From assembly GCF_023283925.1 (NCBI RefSeq), contig NZ_JAKIKX010000001.1:620001-684000 (forward strand): 64,000 bases of DNA, given 5' to 3'. Position 1 is the first letter of the stretch. Every line of letters begins with the position of its first letter. Under the pieces are notes generated by a model that made no database searches, was not told where the DNA came from, and saw only the letters and a list, made by a program, of their open reading frames with translations. A program made the position numbers and the translations under genes. Source of the stretch: Shewanella marisflavi. Lineage in GTDB: Bacteria; Pseudomonadota; Gammaproteobacteria; Enterobacterales; Shewanellaceae. Shown in pieces: positions 9,199-18,840 of this stretch.

Positions 9199-9355
9199 AG
9201 TCTAGATGTGCCAAAAAAGCGACAATTTTATGTTTCTAAATTGTTAAGTTACCGTGTTTGTTGTTTTTTCTTAGCGTTTGCTGATGTAAATTTAGCCAGC
9301 CTGCCCATTGCTTATAAGTCTAGTTGAGGATCAACACACTCGGTTTTGGCGTTGA

Positions 9356-10033
9356 TTAAGGACAGATATAACGGTTAAGGATCTGCTGAGTAAAAGGGAT
9401 CTTGAGGTAGAAGCCTCTGGGATTGGTCAGTTTTATTTGGCCATTGCTGGCGATACTTTGAGTGAGGGCTCGGCTGTTAGCCCCCTTGGGTCTTAGCTGT
9501 AGTACTTCGCCGTGGCGGGCTGTGATCTGCTCTACCTTGCCTAGCGCGATTAGCTCCATTATCTCCTCCCAGTCCTGGCGGATCTGCGACAGCTCCTCTT
9601 CGTTTGGGGTCCAGAGGATAGGCGTACCTATGCGTCTTTCGCTTACGGCTTTATGGCGAATTCCTTCTACCGGTATCCACAGCACCCGCTGTAGCTTATG
9701 AAAGACCAGACTGTCTTGCCATCTGAGGCCGCTGATGTTCACAAGTGGCGCCACAGTGACATAGGTGGTTTCAAGAGGTTTACCTGACGCATCCACAGGA
9801 ATCGTTTTCAGCTCTACGCCAAGGTGCAAGAAATCTTGTTCAGGTTTTGAGCCTGCGGTAGCACCCAGCTCAAGCTCAATGAGTTGGCCTATCCAGCCTT
9901 TATCACGTTTGAGATTGTCGGGCACAGCAATGGCGTGTAGTTCGGCCAGTTGGCCTAAGGTAAGGCCTGCCATATCTTGGGCCCGAGACATGAGTTCGTC
10001 GACGGAGGCCGGTGGTAAGGATCTGCTTTTCAT
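9356..10033 (-). CDS. mutH: DNA mismatch repair endonuclease MutH
   Basis: A 225-residue MutH, the endonuclease nicking the unmethylated strand at hemimethylated GATC during mismatch repair with MutS and MutL. The PD-(D/E)XK site is intact: Glu53 in LIELELG, Asp67 in SKPEQDF, and Glu74/Lys76 in GVELKTIP. The conserved RITARHGE-like segment and the C-terminal PRGFYLK are present. The start is ATG at 10033, where alignment with E. coli MutH begins; a GTG 39 bases upstream is possible. Divergent from rppH as in E. coli. Its presence implies Dam-directed repair. Confidence 0.96.
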   Translation of the reverse strand: MKSRSLPPASVDELMSRAQDMAGLTLGQLAELHAIAVPDNLKRDKGWIGQLIELELGATAGSKPEQDFLHLGVELKTIPVDASGKPLETTYVTVAPLVNISGLRWQDSLVFHKLQRVLWIPVEGIRHKAVSERRIGTPILWTPNEEELSQIRQDWEEIMELIALGKVEQITARHGEVLQLRPKGANSRALTQSIASNGQIKLTNPRGFYLKIPFTQQILNRYICP

Positions 10034-10225
10034 AGGGAGGATTCTACCCGAGTTATACACTTTAGCAATCACGGTTAAAATTTGCCCGAAATTTTTGGGC
10101 TGAGTTAATCACAGCTGAAGCTTTGCTTAAGTTAATGAAATTTAACTATTAACTCTTATTTGATCTTGATAACTTCTGGTCGCTTATCGAGTTACTCCGT
10201 GATTTCCCCACTCTTTCCAACATAC

Positions 10226-10585
10226 TTATCCACAGAATTATTGGATAACTGTGAGTGTTGATCGGCAAGATGAACAAAAAGGCTCATGTCAAGGGGATTT
10301 AGCGGGCTGTTTAGCGCCGCAATATCACATAATTGCTTTTATCTGTGAATAACCTTAAATAACTGCAAGTGTCTTTTTATTCCATTCACCCTTTGGGTGT
10401 TTTTTGTGCGATCGCAGTTTGTGAACAAATGATCCTATGGTTTTTACAAAAACTTTCTATTTTTATTCAGTATTTTAGCTTTGTATTTTGTCAGCCTCAA
10501 ATGAAGGCTTTTGATCTTCATTTAGGCTAAATTGACAATTTTAACTGAGTTTCAAACAGAGATATCCACAGATTTTGTGGATATC
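10226..10585. other. Cluster of DnaA-box-like sites, candidate DARS2 element
   Basis: The 693-base mutH-rppH gap is non-coding and AT-rich. It holds a consensus DnaA box TTATCCACA (10226-10234), a reverse TGTGAATAA (10344-10352), a one-mismatch reverse box TGTGAACAA (10420-10428), and head-to-head TATCCACA/TGTGGATA in a 10-bp-armed inverted repeat (10561-10585). In E. coli the DnaA-reactivating sequence DARS2 lies between these same two genes. Function is inferred from position plus boxes. Confidence 0.6.
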
Positions 10586-10726
10586 CTCGGTTGATATCGA
10601 GAGTGTCTGTTGATAAAAGCAAAAAAATTGGTTTTTTATCCAATCAATATCTGTTAACGGGGAATTGCCGCCGACGCCGCTTTGTGAAACAATCGATTCA
10701 TTAGAATATTTCAATTTGGAGTCCAT

Positions 10727-11251
10727 GTGATTGATAGTGACGGCTTTCGTGCAAATGTAGGCATCATTATCTGTAATCGCTTTGGGCAGGTGATGTGGGC
10801 CAGACGCTTTGGTCAACATTCCTGGCAATTTCCGCAAGGTGGCGTGGATGAAGGCGAAAGTGCCGAACAAGCCATGTATCGGGAGTTGTATGAAGAGGTT
10901 GGGTTAAAGCCTGAGCATGTACAGGTGTTAACCTCAACTCGTTCCTGGTTGCGTTATAGATTACCAAAACGGTTAATTAGGCAAGACAGTAAACCCTTAT
11001 GTATCGGTCAGAAGCAGAAGTGGTTTTTATTACAATTAAAGAGTCAGGAGTCGGCTATCGATCTGGCGGCCACGGGGCATCCTGAGTTTGATGATTGGCG
11101 GTGGGTCAGTTACTGGTATCCTGTCAGGCAGGTGGTATCCTTTAAACGTGATGTTTACCGCAAGGTGATGAAAGAGTTTGCGCCGACGACGTTAGCGTTT
11201 CAGGCGCAGGAAAATACCCATAGTGGCAGAAGGCGAGGTCGCCGCAGGTAA
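10727..11251 (+). CDS. rppH: RNA pyrophosphohydrolase RppH
   Basis: A 174-residue Nudix hydrolase that removes pyrophosphate from RNA 5' ends and starts RNase E-dependent decay. The Nudix box GX5EX7REUXEEXGU is complete, from [20 protein letters not shown] onward. The C terminus is a basic GRRRGRRR tail. The start is GTG at 10727 after TTTGGAG. It heads rppH-ptsP, as in many gammaproteobacteria; ptsP begins 22 bases downstream. Confidence 0.95.
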   Translation: MIDSDGFRANVGIIICNRFGQVMWARRFGQHSWQFPQGGVDEGESAEQAMYRELYEEVGLKPEHVQVLTSTRSWLRYRLPKRLIRQDSKPLCIGQKQKWFLLQLKSQESAIDLAATGHPEFDDWRWVSYWYPVRQVVSFKRDVYRKVMKEFAPTTLAFQAQENTHSGRRRGRRR

Positions 11252-11273
11252 GATTAAGATGGAGAGATAGGCT

Positions 11274-13505
11274 GTGTTAAAAACGCTCAGGGATATTACT
11301 CAGGCCGTAGCCGCAGCCGAAGATCTTCAATCTGCCTTATCGCTACTCGTTAGCCAAACTAAATCGGCAATGGAAACCCAATGCTGCTCTATCTATATCT
11401 TAGAGGAGCAGGAGTTGGTGCTTTCTGCGACCGATGGTCTGGACCCCAGGGCCGTTGGCCGAGTCAAGATGCCCATGAGCCAAGGCTTGGTCGGACTAGT
11501 GGCCGAGCGCGAAGAACCCGTTAACCTGGCCGATGCCCAGCAACACCCCAGATTCAAGTTGTTTACCGAAGTCGACGAGGAAGATTTTCGTGCCTTTCTC
11601 GCCGTTCCCATCATCTTTCAAAAATTGATCTTAGGCGTGCTGGTTGTGCAGCAGGCCGATGCCCGCCAGTTTAGTGAGGCCGAAGAGGCCTTCCTGATGA
11701 CCCTGGCTGCCCAGTTAGCGGTAGCCGTGCGTGAGCAGCGTAAGAAGGCCGAGGTGAAATCGGCGCCAGATAAGTGTCTTTATACCGGGACTTCAGCGGC
11801 CAGTGGCGTGGTGATTGCCCATGCTATGGTGCTAGGTGGTGAAATAGCCTTAGATCAACAGCAGCATCAGACCCAGGATATCGAAACTGAGCTACAGGCA
11901 TTGAGTCAGGCGTTAGATGCTTGTCGCAATACCCTAAGTGCCCTGTCGCAACGTTTCGATGGCGAGAATGAGAAAGAGGTGCAATCTATCTTCTCGGCGT
12001 TGCTTTTACTGCTTGATGATACCAGCTTAGGCGGTGAGTATGTGCGGGAGATCCAAGCGGGCTGGACGGCGATCTCTGCGGTGAGCCGTGTGTCGCTGCG
12101 CTACATCGACCACTTCCTTAAGATGCAAGACCCCTATATGCAAGAGCGCGCCACCGACATTCGTGACTTAGGTCAGCGTGTTCTGCGTGAATTGATTGAG
12201 CCGCAAAAGATGCAGCTGGAACTCGATGTGCCGGTGATCTTGGTGACTAAGGAAGCCACGGCGACCATGTTGGCGGAATTTCCCCAGCATAAGCTCGTAG
12301 GGATTGTCACTGAGCAGGGGGGCGTAAACTCCCATGCCGCGATTTTGGCGCGCGCCTTTGGTGTTCCGGCGGTGATTGGGGTAGAGGGGATCCTTAATGC
12401 GGGGATTGATGGTAAGCAGTTAATTCTCAACGCCAATCGGGGGCAGGTGCTCATCTCGCCAACGCCGACTCTGATTAGTGAATATCGCAGTCTGATTTCG
12501 GCCGAGAAGGCGTTGCAAAAGCGGTATGCGGCTGAGCTTTCACAACCCGCCACAACTCTCGATGAGCGCCGTATTCATCTCTATCTTAACGCCGGACTGT
12601 TGAGCAGCTTGGCTTCGGAAATAGCCGAAGGGGCTGATGGTATTGGCCTGTATCGTACCGAGATCCCATTTATGTTGCAGACTCGCTTTCCCAGTGAGGC
12701 TGAGCAGGTCGAGGTGTATCGCCAGGTATTAGATGCGGCGGTTGGCCGACCGGTGGTGATGCGTACCTTAGATGTCGGTGGTGATAAGCCGCTTTCTTAT
12801 CTGCCTATCACCGAAGAGAATCCCTTCCTAGGATGGCGAGGAATACGCCTAAGCCTAGATCATCCAGAGCTTTTCCTGGTGCAACTAAGAGCTATGTTAA
12901 ATGCATCCGGTGGGCGCGATCAGTTACATATTTTGCTACCAATGGTTTGTTGCCTCGATGAGATCGATCAGGCTATCGCCTATCTTGAGCAGGCCTATCT
13001 TGAGGTGAAGCAAGATGTTCATCCGGATCTACAGCGACCTAAGCTAGGGATCATGCTGGAAGTGCCAGCGCTCTTGTTCCAGCTGGAAGAGGTAGCTAAA
13101 CGGGTCGATTTTATCTCAGTAGGATCCAACGACCTGACACAATATTTACTGGCGGTCGACCGTAACAACCCCAGAGTCAGCACCCTTTACGATTGCTACC
13201 ATCCAGGTATTTTACGGGCCTTGAAGCAGGCGAGATTGGCCTGTAAGCACTATCGACTGCCAATCAGTGTTTGTGGTGAGCTGGCGGGGGAGGCGATAGG
13301 TGTCCTTTTGCTCGTGGCTATGGGCTACACCCAGTTGAGTATGAACCAGGGTAGCCTTGCCAAGATCAATTATTTGATCCGCAGAGTCTCCTATAGCGAT
13401 CTCAGTGCCATCCTCAATGAGGCACTATCGCTCAGCAATGGAGCCGAGGTGAGGCAGCTATTGACTCAATACCTTAAAGATAACGAATTGGATGAGTTCT
13501 TATAA
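11274..13505 (+). CDS. ptsP: Phosphoenolpyruvate-protein phosphotransferase PtsP (enzyme I-Ntr)
   Basis: A 743-residue enzyme I of the nitrogen PTS, which takes phosphate from PEP and passes it to NPr. An N-terminal GAF domain (~residues 1-160) precedes the EI N-domain, the phosphohistidine domain (His in GGVNSHAAILARAFGVPAV) and the C-terminal PEP-binding barrel (GLYRTEIPFM, GSNDLTQYLLAVDR, SVCGELAG). All motifs are intact. The start is GTG at 11274. The GAF domain probably senses a small ligand; glutamine is proposed for E. coli PtsP. Confidence 0.95.
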   Translation: MLKTLRDITQAVAAAEDLQSALSLLVSQTKSAMETQCCSIYILEEQELVLSATDGLDPRAVGRVKMPMSQGLVGLVAEREEPVNLADAQQHPRFKLFTEVDEEDFRAFLAVPIIFQKLILGVLVVQQADARQFSEAEEAFLMTLAAQLAVAVREQRKKAEVKSAPDKCLYTGTSAASGVVIAHAMVLGGEIALDQQQHQTQDIETELQALSQALDACRNTLSALSQRFDGENEKEVQSIFSALLLLLDDTSLGGEYVREIQAGWTAISAVSRVSLRYIDHFLKMQDPYMQERATDIRDLGQRVLRELIEPQKMQLELDVPVILVTKEATATMLAEFPQHKLVGIVTEQGGVNSHAAILARAFGVPAVIGVEGILNAGIDGKQLILNANRGQVLISPTPTLISEYRSLISAEKALQKRYAAELSQPATTLDERRIHLYLNAGLLSSLASEIAEGADGIGLYRTEIPFMLQTRFPSEAEQVEVYRQVLDAAVGRPVVMRTLDVGGDKPLSYLPITEENPFLGWRGIRLSLDHPELFLVQLRAMLNASGGRDQLHILLPMVCCLDEIDQAIAYLEQAYLEVKQDVHPDLQRPKLGIMLEVPALLFQLEEVAKRVDFISVGSNDLTQYLLAVDRNNPRVSTLYDCYHPGILRALKQARLACKHYRLPISVCGELAGEAIGVLLLVAMGYTQLSMNQGSLAKINYLIRRVSYSDLSAILNEALSLSNGAEVRQLLTQYLKDNELDEFL

Positions 13506-13581
13506 CTGGGCTTGGGTAATTTCAATCTGCCATTATTTCCATTAAGCTAATGCCTCATTTTGCCATCGCGATAGAGGTTTC

Positions 13582-14376
13582 ATGTTCACCATAGTTGTTA
13601 GCTGCATTGCTTTAGGTGCCTTTATTGGCTTTATGGCAGGTCTGTTAGGCATAGGGGGCGGTGTGATCGCTGTGCCTGTACTGCTGTTTTTGTTACCTAA
13701 GGCGGGCGTGGTACCCGAGCATCTGACCCATGTGGCGATAGCAACCTCCCTGGCGGCGATTATTTTAACCTCACTCTCCTCAGCCAGGGCACATCATAGC
13801 CGTGGTAATATTCCCTGGCATTTACTGACTATTATGTTGCCGGGTTTTATCATTGGTGCTCTGTCGGCAGGCTTTATCTCTTCACTCTTTTCCGCCGAGT
13901 TGCTTAAGCAGATCTTTGCTGGTTTCTTGGTGCTTATGGCTGTGCAGATGGTTTTTCCCGTTAAGGCTACAGAGGTAGAGCGCTCCTTACCCCCTGCGCC
14001 CTACTTATTCCTTGCGGCCTGTATTATTGCAGTGATTGCGGCGCTGATGGGAATTGGTGGCGGTATCTTGTTGATCCCTTTCCTGACTTGGGCTGGCGTG
14101 CAGATGCGCCATGCTATCGGCTTTTCATCGGTCACAGGTCTGATGATTGCGTTGTTTGGTAGCCTGAGTTATGTCTTTGCTGGCTGGGCGACCCAAGGCC
14201 TGCCTGAGTACACCTTAGGGTATATCTATTTGCCGGCTTTGCTGGGCATAGTCTGCACCTCAATGTTGACGGCGCCCTTGGGGGCGAAAGCTGCCAGTAT
14301 TTGGCCGACGGCAAGACTGAAAAAGATCTTCGCCGTCATGTTATTCTTTACGGGAATCAAGATAGCCCTGACCTAA
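13582..14376 (+). CDS. TauE/SafE family sulfite/organosulfonate-type permease
   Basis: A 264-residue polytopic membrane protein with about eight hydrophobic segments. It has the two internally repeated glycine-rich motifs of the TauE/SafE family: FMAGLLGIGGGVIAVP near residue 18 and AALMGIGGGILLIPF near 152. Family members are thought to move sulfite, sulfonates or similar anions. The substrate here is unknown. It sits between ptsP and thyA, where E. coli carries lgt (ptsP-lgt-thyA). Confidence 0.85.
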   Translation: MFTIVVSCIALGAFIGFMAGLLGIGGGVIAVPVLLFLLPKAGVVPEHLTHVAIATSLAAIILTSLSSARAHHSRGNIPWHLLTIMLPGFIIGALSAGFISSLFSAELLKQIFAGFLVLMAVQMVFPVKATEVERSLPPAPYLFLAACIIAVIAALMGIGGGILLIPFLTWAGVQMRHAIGFSSVTGLMIALFGSLSYVFAGWATQGLPEYTLGYIYLPALLGIVCTSMLTAPLGAKAASIWPTARLKKIFAVMLFFTGIKIALT

Positions 14377-14452
14377 TCGGCAAATGGGGAAGGATGAACA
14401 AGCAGTGGGCGTCTTGCGCGCACTTATAAGTAACAATAAAAAGTAGGACAAG

Positions 14453-15304
14453 ATGAAACAGTATTTGGCGTTATGTGAGCGAATCATCAATGAGGGCGTT
14501 TGGGTCGAGAACGAACGTACGGGCAAGCGCTGCTTAACCGTGATTAATGCCGATCTGGAATATAATGTGGCTGGTAATGAGTTTCCCTTGATCACCACAC
14601 GCAAAAGCTTTTGGAAAGGGGCTATCGCTGAGCTTTTGGGTTATCTCAGAGGTTATGACAACGCCGCTGACTTTAGAAAGTTAGGTGCCAAGACTTGGGA
14701 TGCTAACGCTAACGAAAATGCCGCTTGGCTTAACAATCCCCACCGTAAAGGTCATGATGATATGGGCCGGGTCTATGGTGTTCAGGGCAGAGCTTGGGCA
14801 AAACCTGATGGCGGCACAGTGGATCAGCTTCGAAAAATTATCGATAACCTCTCCAGGGGAATAGATGATCGCGGTGAGATCTTAAGCTTTTATAATCCTG
14901 GTGAATTCCATATGGGCTGTCTGCGCCCTTGTATGCACACCCATAACTTTTCCTTGCTAGGTGACACTCTCTATCTCAATAGTTTCCAGCGCTCATGCGA
15001 TGTCCCTCTTGGACTTAACTTTAATCAGGTGCAGGTGTTTACCCTGTTGGCCATTGTCGCTCAGATCACTGGCCATAAACCGGGTAAGGCTTACCACAAG
15101 ATAGTCAACGCTCATATTTACGAAGATCAGTTGCCTTTAATGCAAGAAGTGCAGCTCAAGCGTCAGCCCTTCCCATCGCCTCAGCTACATATCAATCCTG
15201 AAATCAAGTCGCTCGAAGATCTTGAAACCTGGGTCACTATGGATGATTTCGAAGTGACAGGTTACCAGCATCATGACGCGATCCAGTACCCTTTCTCTGT
15301 ATAA
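14453..15304 (+). CDS. thyA: Thymidylate synthase, Vibrio/Shewanella-type
   Basis: A 283-residue ThyA making dTMP from dUMP with methylene-tetrahydrofolate. The catalytic cysteine is Cys160 in [10 protein letters not shown]; the phosphate-binding arginine is Arg180 in [13 protein letters not shown] with Asn191; His221-Ile-Tyr223 corresponds to the nucleotide-binding HxY. It is clearly diverged from E. coli ThyA: the DPDSRRI arginine pair is replaced by DDRGEIL and the cysteine context is RPCM, not PPCH. I recognise this form from Vibrio. RBS AGGACA precedes the ATG. Confidence 0.93.
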   Translation: MKQYLALCERIINEGVWVENERTGKRCLTVINADLEYNVAGNEFPLITTRKSFWKGAIAELLGYLRGYDNAADFRKLGAKTWDANANENAAWLNNPHRKGHDDMGRVYGVQGRAWAKPDGGTVDQLRKIIDNLSRGIDDRGEILSFYNPGEFHMGCLRPCMHTHNFSLLGDTLYLNSFQRSCDVPLGLNFNQVQVFTLLAIVAQITGHKPGKAYHKIVNAHIYEDQLPLMQEVQLKRQPFPSPQLHINPEIKSLEDLETWVTMDDFEVTGYQHHDAIQYPFSV

Positions 15305-15338
15305 CCTACAGTCATAAGACTGAGGAATTTCTGAGGTA

Positions 15339-15376
15339 AAGCTCCAGCGGCGGATTATCGTCACTGGAGCTTTATT
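15339..15376 (+). terminator. Intrinsic terminator after thyA
   Basis: AAGCTCCAG (15339-15347) pairs with CTGGAGCTT (15364-15372), followed by TATTAATT. The tail is only moderately U-rich. The rest of the 308-base thyA-nhaA gap shows nothing else I can name. Confidence 0.65.
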
Positions 15377-15612
15377 AATTTATTCTGCATAAAAAAACCT
15401 CTATTTATCGAGTATATGCCAGTATGTGTTGTCACATAAAGGTTTAGGCTTGGTGAACAAGCTGTCAAATTGCATTATGTTGATTAGTCTCGATAGAGAG
15501 TCTACACTTGATACTTCGGAATTACCGATGTTTAATGCTGATGCAAACGATTATTCAGTTAGGTTGCATTCCGCTAGACTCGATCCATTAAGTGTTTTTT
15601 GGAGTTTAATTT

Positions 15613-16788
15613 ATGGAAAAGGCGATTAGAAATTTTCTAAGCCAAGAATCAGCTGGCGGCATCCTCTTGATGGCCGCAGTGCTACTAGCCATGATCATGG
15701 CCAACTCTCCCTTGTCTGGTTTGTACCAGGGGTTCTTGCATACAGAAATGCAGGTGAGAGTCGGTAGCCTAGATATCGATAAGACTCTCATTCATTGGAT
15801 TAATGATGGCTTGATGGCCCTGTTCTTTATGCTGATCGGCTTGGAAGTGAAGCGTGAACTGCTTGAAGGCGCATTGTCGAGCCGTGAGCAGGCGTCTCTG
15901 CCCACTTTTGCTGCCATCGGTGGCATGATCTTTCCGGCGGCGATCTATCTCATCTTTAACTATTCCGACCCCATCACTCAGGTGGGCTGGGCGATTCCTG
16001 CTGCAACAGATATTGCCTTTGCATTGGGTATCATGGCCCTGTTGGGTAGCCGAGTACCGGTAGCGCTTAAGGTCTTTCTGCTTGCGTTAGCCATTATCGA
16101 TGACTTAGGCGTGGTGGTGATCATTGCCATGTTCTACAGCACAGATTTGTCGACCATCAGCCTGGTGGTGGCAGCGCTGGCGATAGTGATTCTGGTTGGG
16201 CTCAACCGTAAGGGGGTCACCTCATTGGCGCCTTATGGCGTAGTGGGCCTGATACTGTGGATCGCCGTGCTCAAATCTGGGGTCCATGCGACTTTGGCGG
16301 GCGTTATTATTGCTTTCTGTATTCCACTGCGGGCGAAAGACGGTAGCTCACCCTCTGAAAATTTAGAGCATAGTCTGCATCCTTGGAGCACCTTTATGAT
16401 CTTGCCTATCTTCGCCTTTGCCAATGCGGGCGTGGATCTGTCGGGTATGAGTTTAGGGGATTTGCTATCGCCTGTACCAGTAGGGATCGCCTTGGGACTC
16501 TTGCTCGGTAAGCCGCTTGGAGTACTGCTATTTAGTTTTGTGGCCGTGAAGCTCAAACTTGCCGCGCTGCCAGATGGTATGGGCTGGCGTCATATTGCGC
16601 CCGTAGCCTTAATGTGTGGTATCGGTTTTACTATGTCGATGTTTATCTCGTCCCTGGCCTTTATCGGTGAAGGTGAAGCCTATGGCGATTTAGCAAGATT
16701 GGGCATATTGACAGGATCTATCGCGTCGGCGGTAATAGGGTATTTTTGGTTATCTAAAGTGCTGCCAGAGAAAGGAGAAAAATCATGA
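15613..16788 (+). CDS. nhaA: Na+/H+ antiporter NhaA
   Basis: A 391-residue inner-membrane antiporter with about 12 membrane segments, exchanging external protons for cytoplasmic sodium. The ion-binding aspartate pair is in [16 protein letters not shown] (Asp163/Asp164 in E. coli numbering). The N-terminal [16 protein letters not shown] loop and C-terminal [11 protein letters not shown] are typical. RBS GGAG precedes the ATG. Its stop overlaps the next gene's ATG by 4 bases (ATGA), and nhaR follows, so nhaA, the small protein and nhaR probably form one unit. Confidence 0.96.
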   Translation: MEKAIRNFLSQESAGGILLMAAVLLAMIMANSPLSGLYQGFLHTEMQVRVGSLDIDKTLIHWINDGLMALFFMLIGLEVKRELLEGALSSREQASLPTFAAIGGMIFPAAIYLIFNYSDPITQVGWAIPAATDIAFALGIMALLGSRVPVALKVFLLALAIIDDLGVVVIIAMFYSTDLSTISLVVAALAIVILVGLNRKGVTSLAPYGVVGLILWIAVLKSGVHATLAGVIIAFCIPLRAKDGSSPSENLEHSLHPWSTFMILPIFAFANAGVDLSGMSLGDLLSPVPVGIALGLLLGKPLGVLLFSFVAVKLKLAALPDGMGWRHIAPVALMCGIGFTMSMFISSLAFIGEGEAYGDLARLGILTGSIASAVIGYFWLSKVLPEKGEKS

Positions 16789-17168
16789 AAAAAATCGTCG
16801 TGACACTCATGCTCTCGTTGGGATTAGCTGGGGGCGCCTCGGCTAGCCAACTGGCCGCCTGTAATCAGGATATCAATAGCGAGTCTTGTCAGCACTATCT
16901 TGAAGGGGTGGTTGACGGTGCGCTGATGTATAAGCCCAATGCTATGGGGAAAAGAGTCGAGAGTAATGGTTATGAGTCTCGCGCTCTTAAGTATCGCAGT
17001 GGTAAACGCTTCGAAGAAGCAAACCGTACCTATTGCGAGAGCCGTCTACCAGAGAGAGAAACCTTGGTACAGGGACTCGCTGAGGCGTTTGAGATGGGCA
17101 AAATCGATTCTGTCGATTCCCTCAGCGAAGTGATGTACGACCTGATGGATTGCCAGCGTCTGAAATAG
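16785..17168 (+). CDS. Small secreted Cys-containing protein, Rap1a/Tai-like
   Basis: A 127-residue protein with a clear signal peptide (basic start, hydrophobic run, likely cleavage after ASA near residue 20). The mature part has four cysteines in the spacing C-x9-C...YC...DC, with [14 protein letters not shown] resembling the Rap1a/Tai immunity fold. No function is known to me. It is translationally coupled to nhaA through a 4-base ATGA overlap and followed by nhaR 22 bases on. That suggests a periplasmic accessory role in the sodium response, but this is inference. Confidence 0.75.
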   Translation: MKKIVVTLMLSLGLAGGASASQLAACNQDINSESCQHYLEGVVDGALMYKPNAMGKRVESNGYESRALKYRSGKRFEEANRTYCESRLPERETLVQGLAEAFEMGKIDSVDSLSEVMYDLMDCQRLK

Positions 17169-17190
17169 GACGGGAGATTCGCAAACCTTG

Positions 17191-18099
17191 ATGTCCCATC
17201 TTAATTACAACCATCTCTACTATTTTTGGATGGTGCACAAAAAAGGCTCGGTGGCTAAGGCCGCCGAGACCTTATGTTTGACCCCGCAGACGGTAACTGG
17301 ACAGATACGCGTATTGGAGCAGCGTCTCAACGGCACGCTATTTAAGCGGGTAGGGCGTAACCTTGAGCCCACTGAGCTGGGTGAGCTGGTATTCCGTTAT
17401 GCGGACAAGATGTTTAGTCTGAGTTATGAGATGTTAGATATCCTTAACTATCAAAAGGATAATAACATCTTATTTGAGGTAGGCATCGCCGATGCCTTGT
17501 CCAAGGCGTTGGCCAGCCGCGTGTTACTTTCTGTTGTCCCCAGCGATGGCTCTATGCACCTGGCTTGCTACGAGGCGACTCACGAGAGCCTGATGGAACG
17601 CCTAAGAGCCCACAAGCTGGATATGATCTTGTCCGACTGTGCCGGCGAGTCACTTAAATATCCCGAGATCTTATCTAAGAAGCTCGGGGAGTGCGGCGTG
17701 GCATTTTTCTCATCGACTACTTATGAGCAACCCTTTCCCGCCTGTCTGGAGCAGGGCAAGCTGTTGATCCCGGGCAAACGTACTTCGCTTGGCCAGCAGC
17801 TGCACCATTGGTTTGATGAGAATGGCCTGGATGTGACCATTCTTGGAGAGTTCGATGATGCTGCTATGATGAAAGCCTTCGGTTTCTTTAAGAAGGGGAT
17901 CTTTGTGGCGCCCTCTATCTATAAGCAAGATATTCTCGCCCATGATATTCATCTTTTAGGGGAAACCAATGATATTAAAGAGGTTTATCATGTAATGTTT
18001 GCCGAGCGGATGATTCAGCATCCGGCGGTGAAATCATTGCTGGAAACCGATTTTAGTGATCTGTTTGCCGGTAAAGATCTTGAGGTGGAACGCTTATAA
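17191..18099 (+). CDS. nhaR: LysR-family activator of nhaA, NhaR
   Basis: A 302-residue LysR regulator closely similar to E. coli NhaR along its length: NYNHLYYFWMVHKKGSVAKA in the helix-turn-helix, RYADKMFSLSYEMLDI in the linker helix, and GEFDDAAMMKAFG and FAERMIQHPAVKS in the effector domain. NhaR activates nhaA in response to sodium. The start is ATG at 17191; an adjacent in-frame TTG is less likely. Here nhaR is separated from nhaA by one small gene. Confidence 0.94.
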   Translation: MSHLNYNHLYYFWMVHKKGSVAKAAETLCLTPQTVTGQIRVLEQRLNGTLFKRVGRNLEPTELGELVFRYADKMFSLSYEMLDILNYQKDNNILFEVGIADALSKALASRVLLSVVPSDGSMHLACYEATHESLMERLRAHKLDMILSDCAGESLKYPEILSKKLGECGVAFFSSTTYEQPFPACLEQGKLLIPGKRTSLGQQLHHWFDENGLDVTILGEFDDAAMMKAFGFFKKGIFVAPSIYKQDILAHDIHLLGETNDIKEVYHVMFAERMIQHPAVKSLLETDFSDLFAGKDLEVERL

Positions 18100-18164
18100 A
18101 AACGGTGTGAAGCCGTTAGCCTAACTGGTACACTATCGCCAATTAAAAATAAGGGAGTAGTTGT

Positions 18165-18416
18165 GTGTCAGAGCCAATGAACATTGCCAGAGTGAGATGG
18201 GCGTGCCGACGCGGCATGTTAGAGCTTGATGTATTGTTTCAACCCTTTGTTGAAACGCAATATGAGCATCTTTCTAATGATGACAAAGCTGTTTTTGTTC
18301 GTTTGTTAGAGTGTGAAGATCCCGAGTTGTTTGCCTGGTTTATGGGTCATGAAGTGTGTCCCGATCCTCTGCTTGCCGATATGGTCGTAAAAGTTCGTGG
18401 CCGGGCGGCGCCATAA
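18165..18416 (+). CDS. sdhE: FAD assembly factor SdhE
   Basis: An 83-residue member of the SdhE (YgfY/CptB) family, which promotes covalent FAD attachment to succinate dehydrogenase and fumarate reductase flavoproteins. The signature ARVRWACRRGMLELD contains the functional RGxxE motif, and FVRLLECEDPELFAWFM matches the conserved second helix. The start is GTG at 18165, with GGGAG 7 bases upstream, chosen over ATG at 18177. It overlaps ygfX by 20 bases. Confidence 0.92.
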   Translation: MSEPMNIARVRWACRRGMLELDVLFQPFVETQYEHLSNDDKAVFVRLLECEDPELFAWFMGHEVCPDPLLADMVVKVRGRAAP

Positions 18417-18834
18417 GTTTCACCTTATCGCTTCATTTGATCAGCGACTCTCGCTGATATGTTTTGCGGCCGTTTGTCTAAGTTCATTCTTGGTCTGGCC
18501 GCCAATTTCCCTTCTCTGGTTTGTTATCATCAAATACGCCCTGCTATCGGCAGTGGTCGGTTTCTTTGTTTATCAATTTTGGATGCTCAAACACTGGTCA
18601 TTTGGCTTCTGGCTGGATGAGTCCGGTAAGATTGGGCTGGATGAAAAGTCGCAAGGCGCTGCGCAAACGGAAAACTGTGTGGCTCTGTATTATCGGCGGG
18701 TGTGGGTGAGTCCCTTTGCCGTACTCTTTTGGCTCTGTAGTGATGACAATAAGCGTTTGGTGATTCTGTGGCGGGATATGTTTGACGACACAGGCTATCG
18801 GCATCTGTGTCGTCTATTGCTCAGATTTGGTTAA
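18397..18834 (+). CDS. ygfX: YgfX-like inner-membrane protein
   Basis: A 145-residue protein with two hydrophobic segments near residues 18-60 and a cytoplasmic C-terminal half. Length, topology and overlap with sdhE match YgfX (CptA), proposed in E. coli to inhibit cell division and shape proteins and paired with SdhE/CptB. Start GTG at 18397 lies inside the sdhE reading frame. Sequence similarity in this family is weak, so the call rests partly on position. It converges on nadB, with only 6 bases between stops. Confidence 0.75.
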   Translation: MAGRRHKFHLIASFDQRLSLICFAAVCLSSFLVWPPISLLWFVIIKYALLSAVVGFFVYQFWMLKHWSFGFWLDESGKIGLDEKSQGAAQTENCVALYYRRVWVSPFAVLFWLCSDDNKRLVILWRDMFDDTGYRHLCRLLLRFG

Positions 18835-18840
18835 CTTAGG

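Noticed and set aside
15426-15629. 67-codon open frame upstream of nhaA
   Set aside because: It overlaps the nhaA start, has no ribosome-binding site and no recognisable features; more likely untranslated leader.
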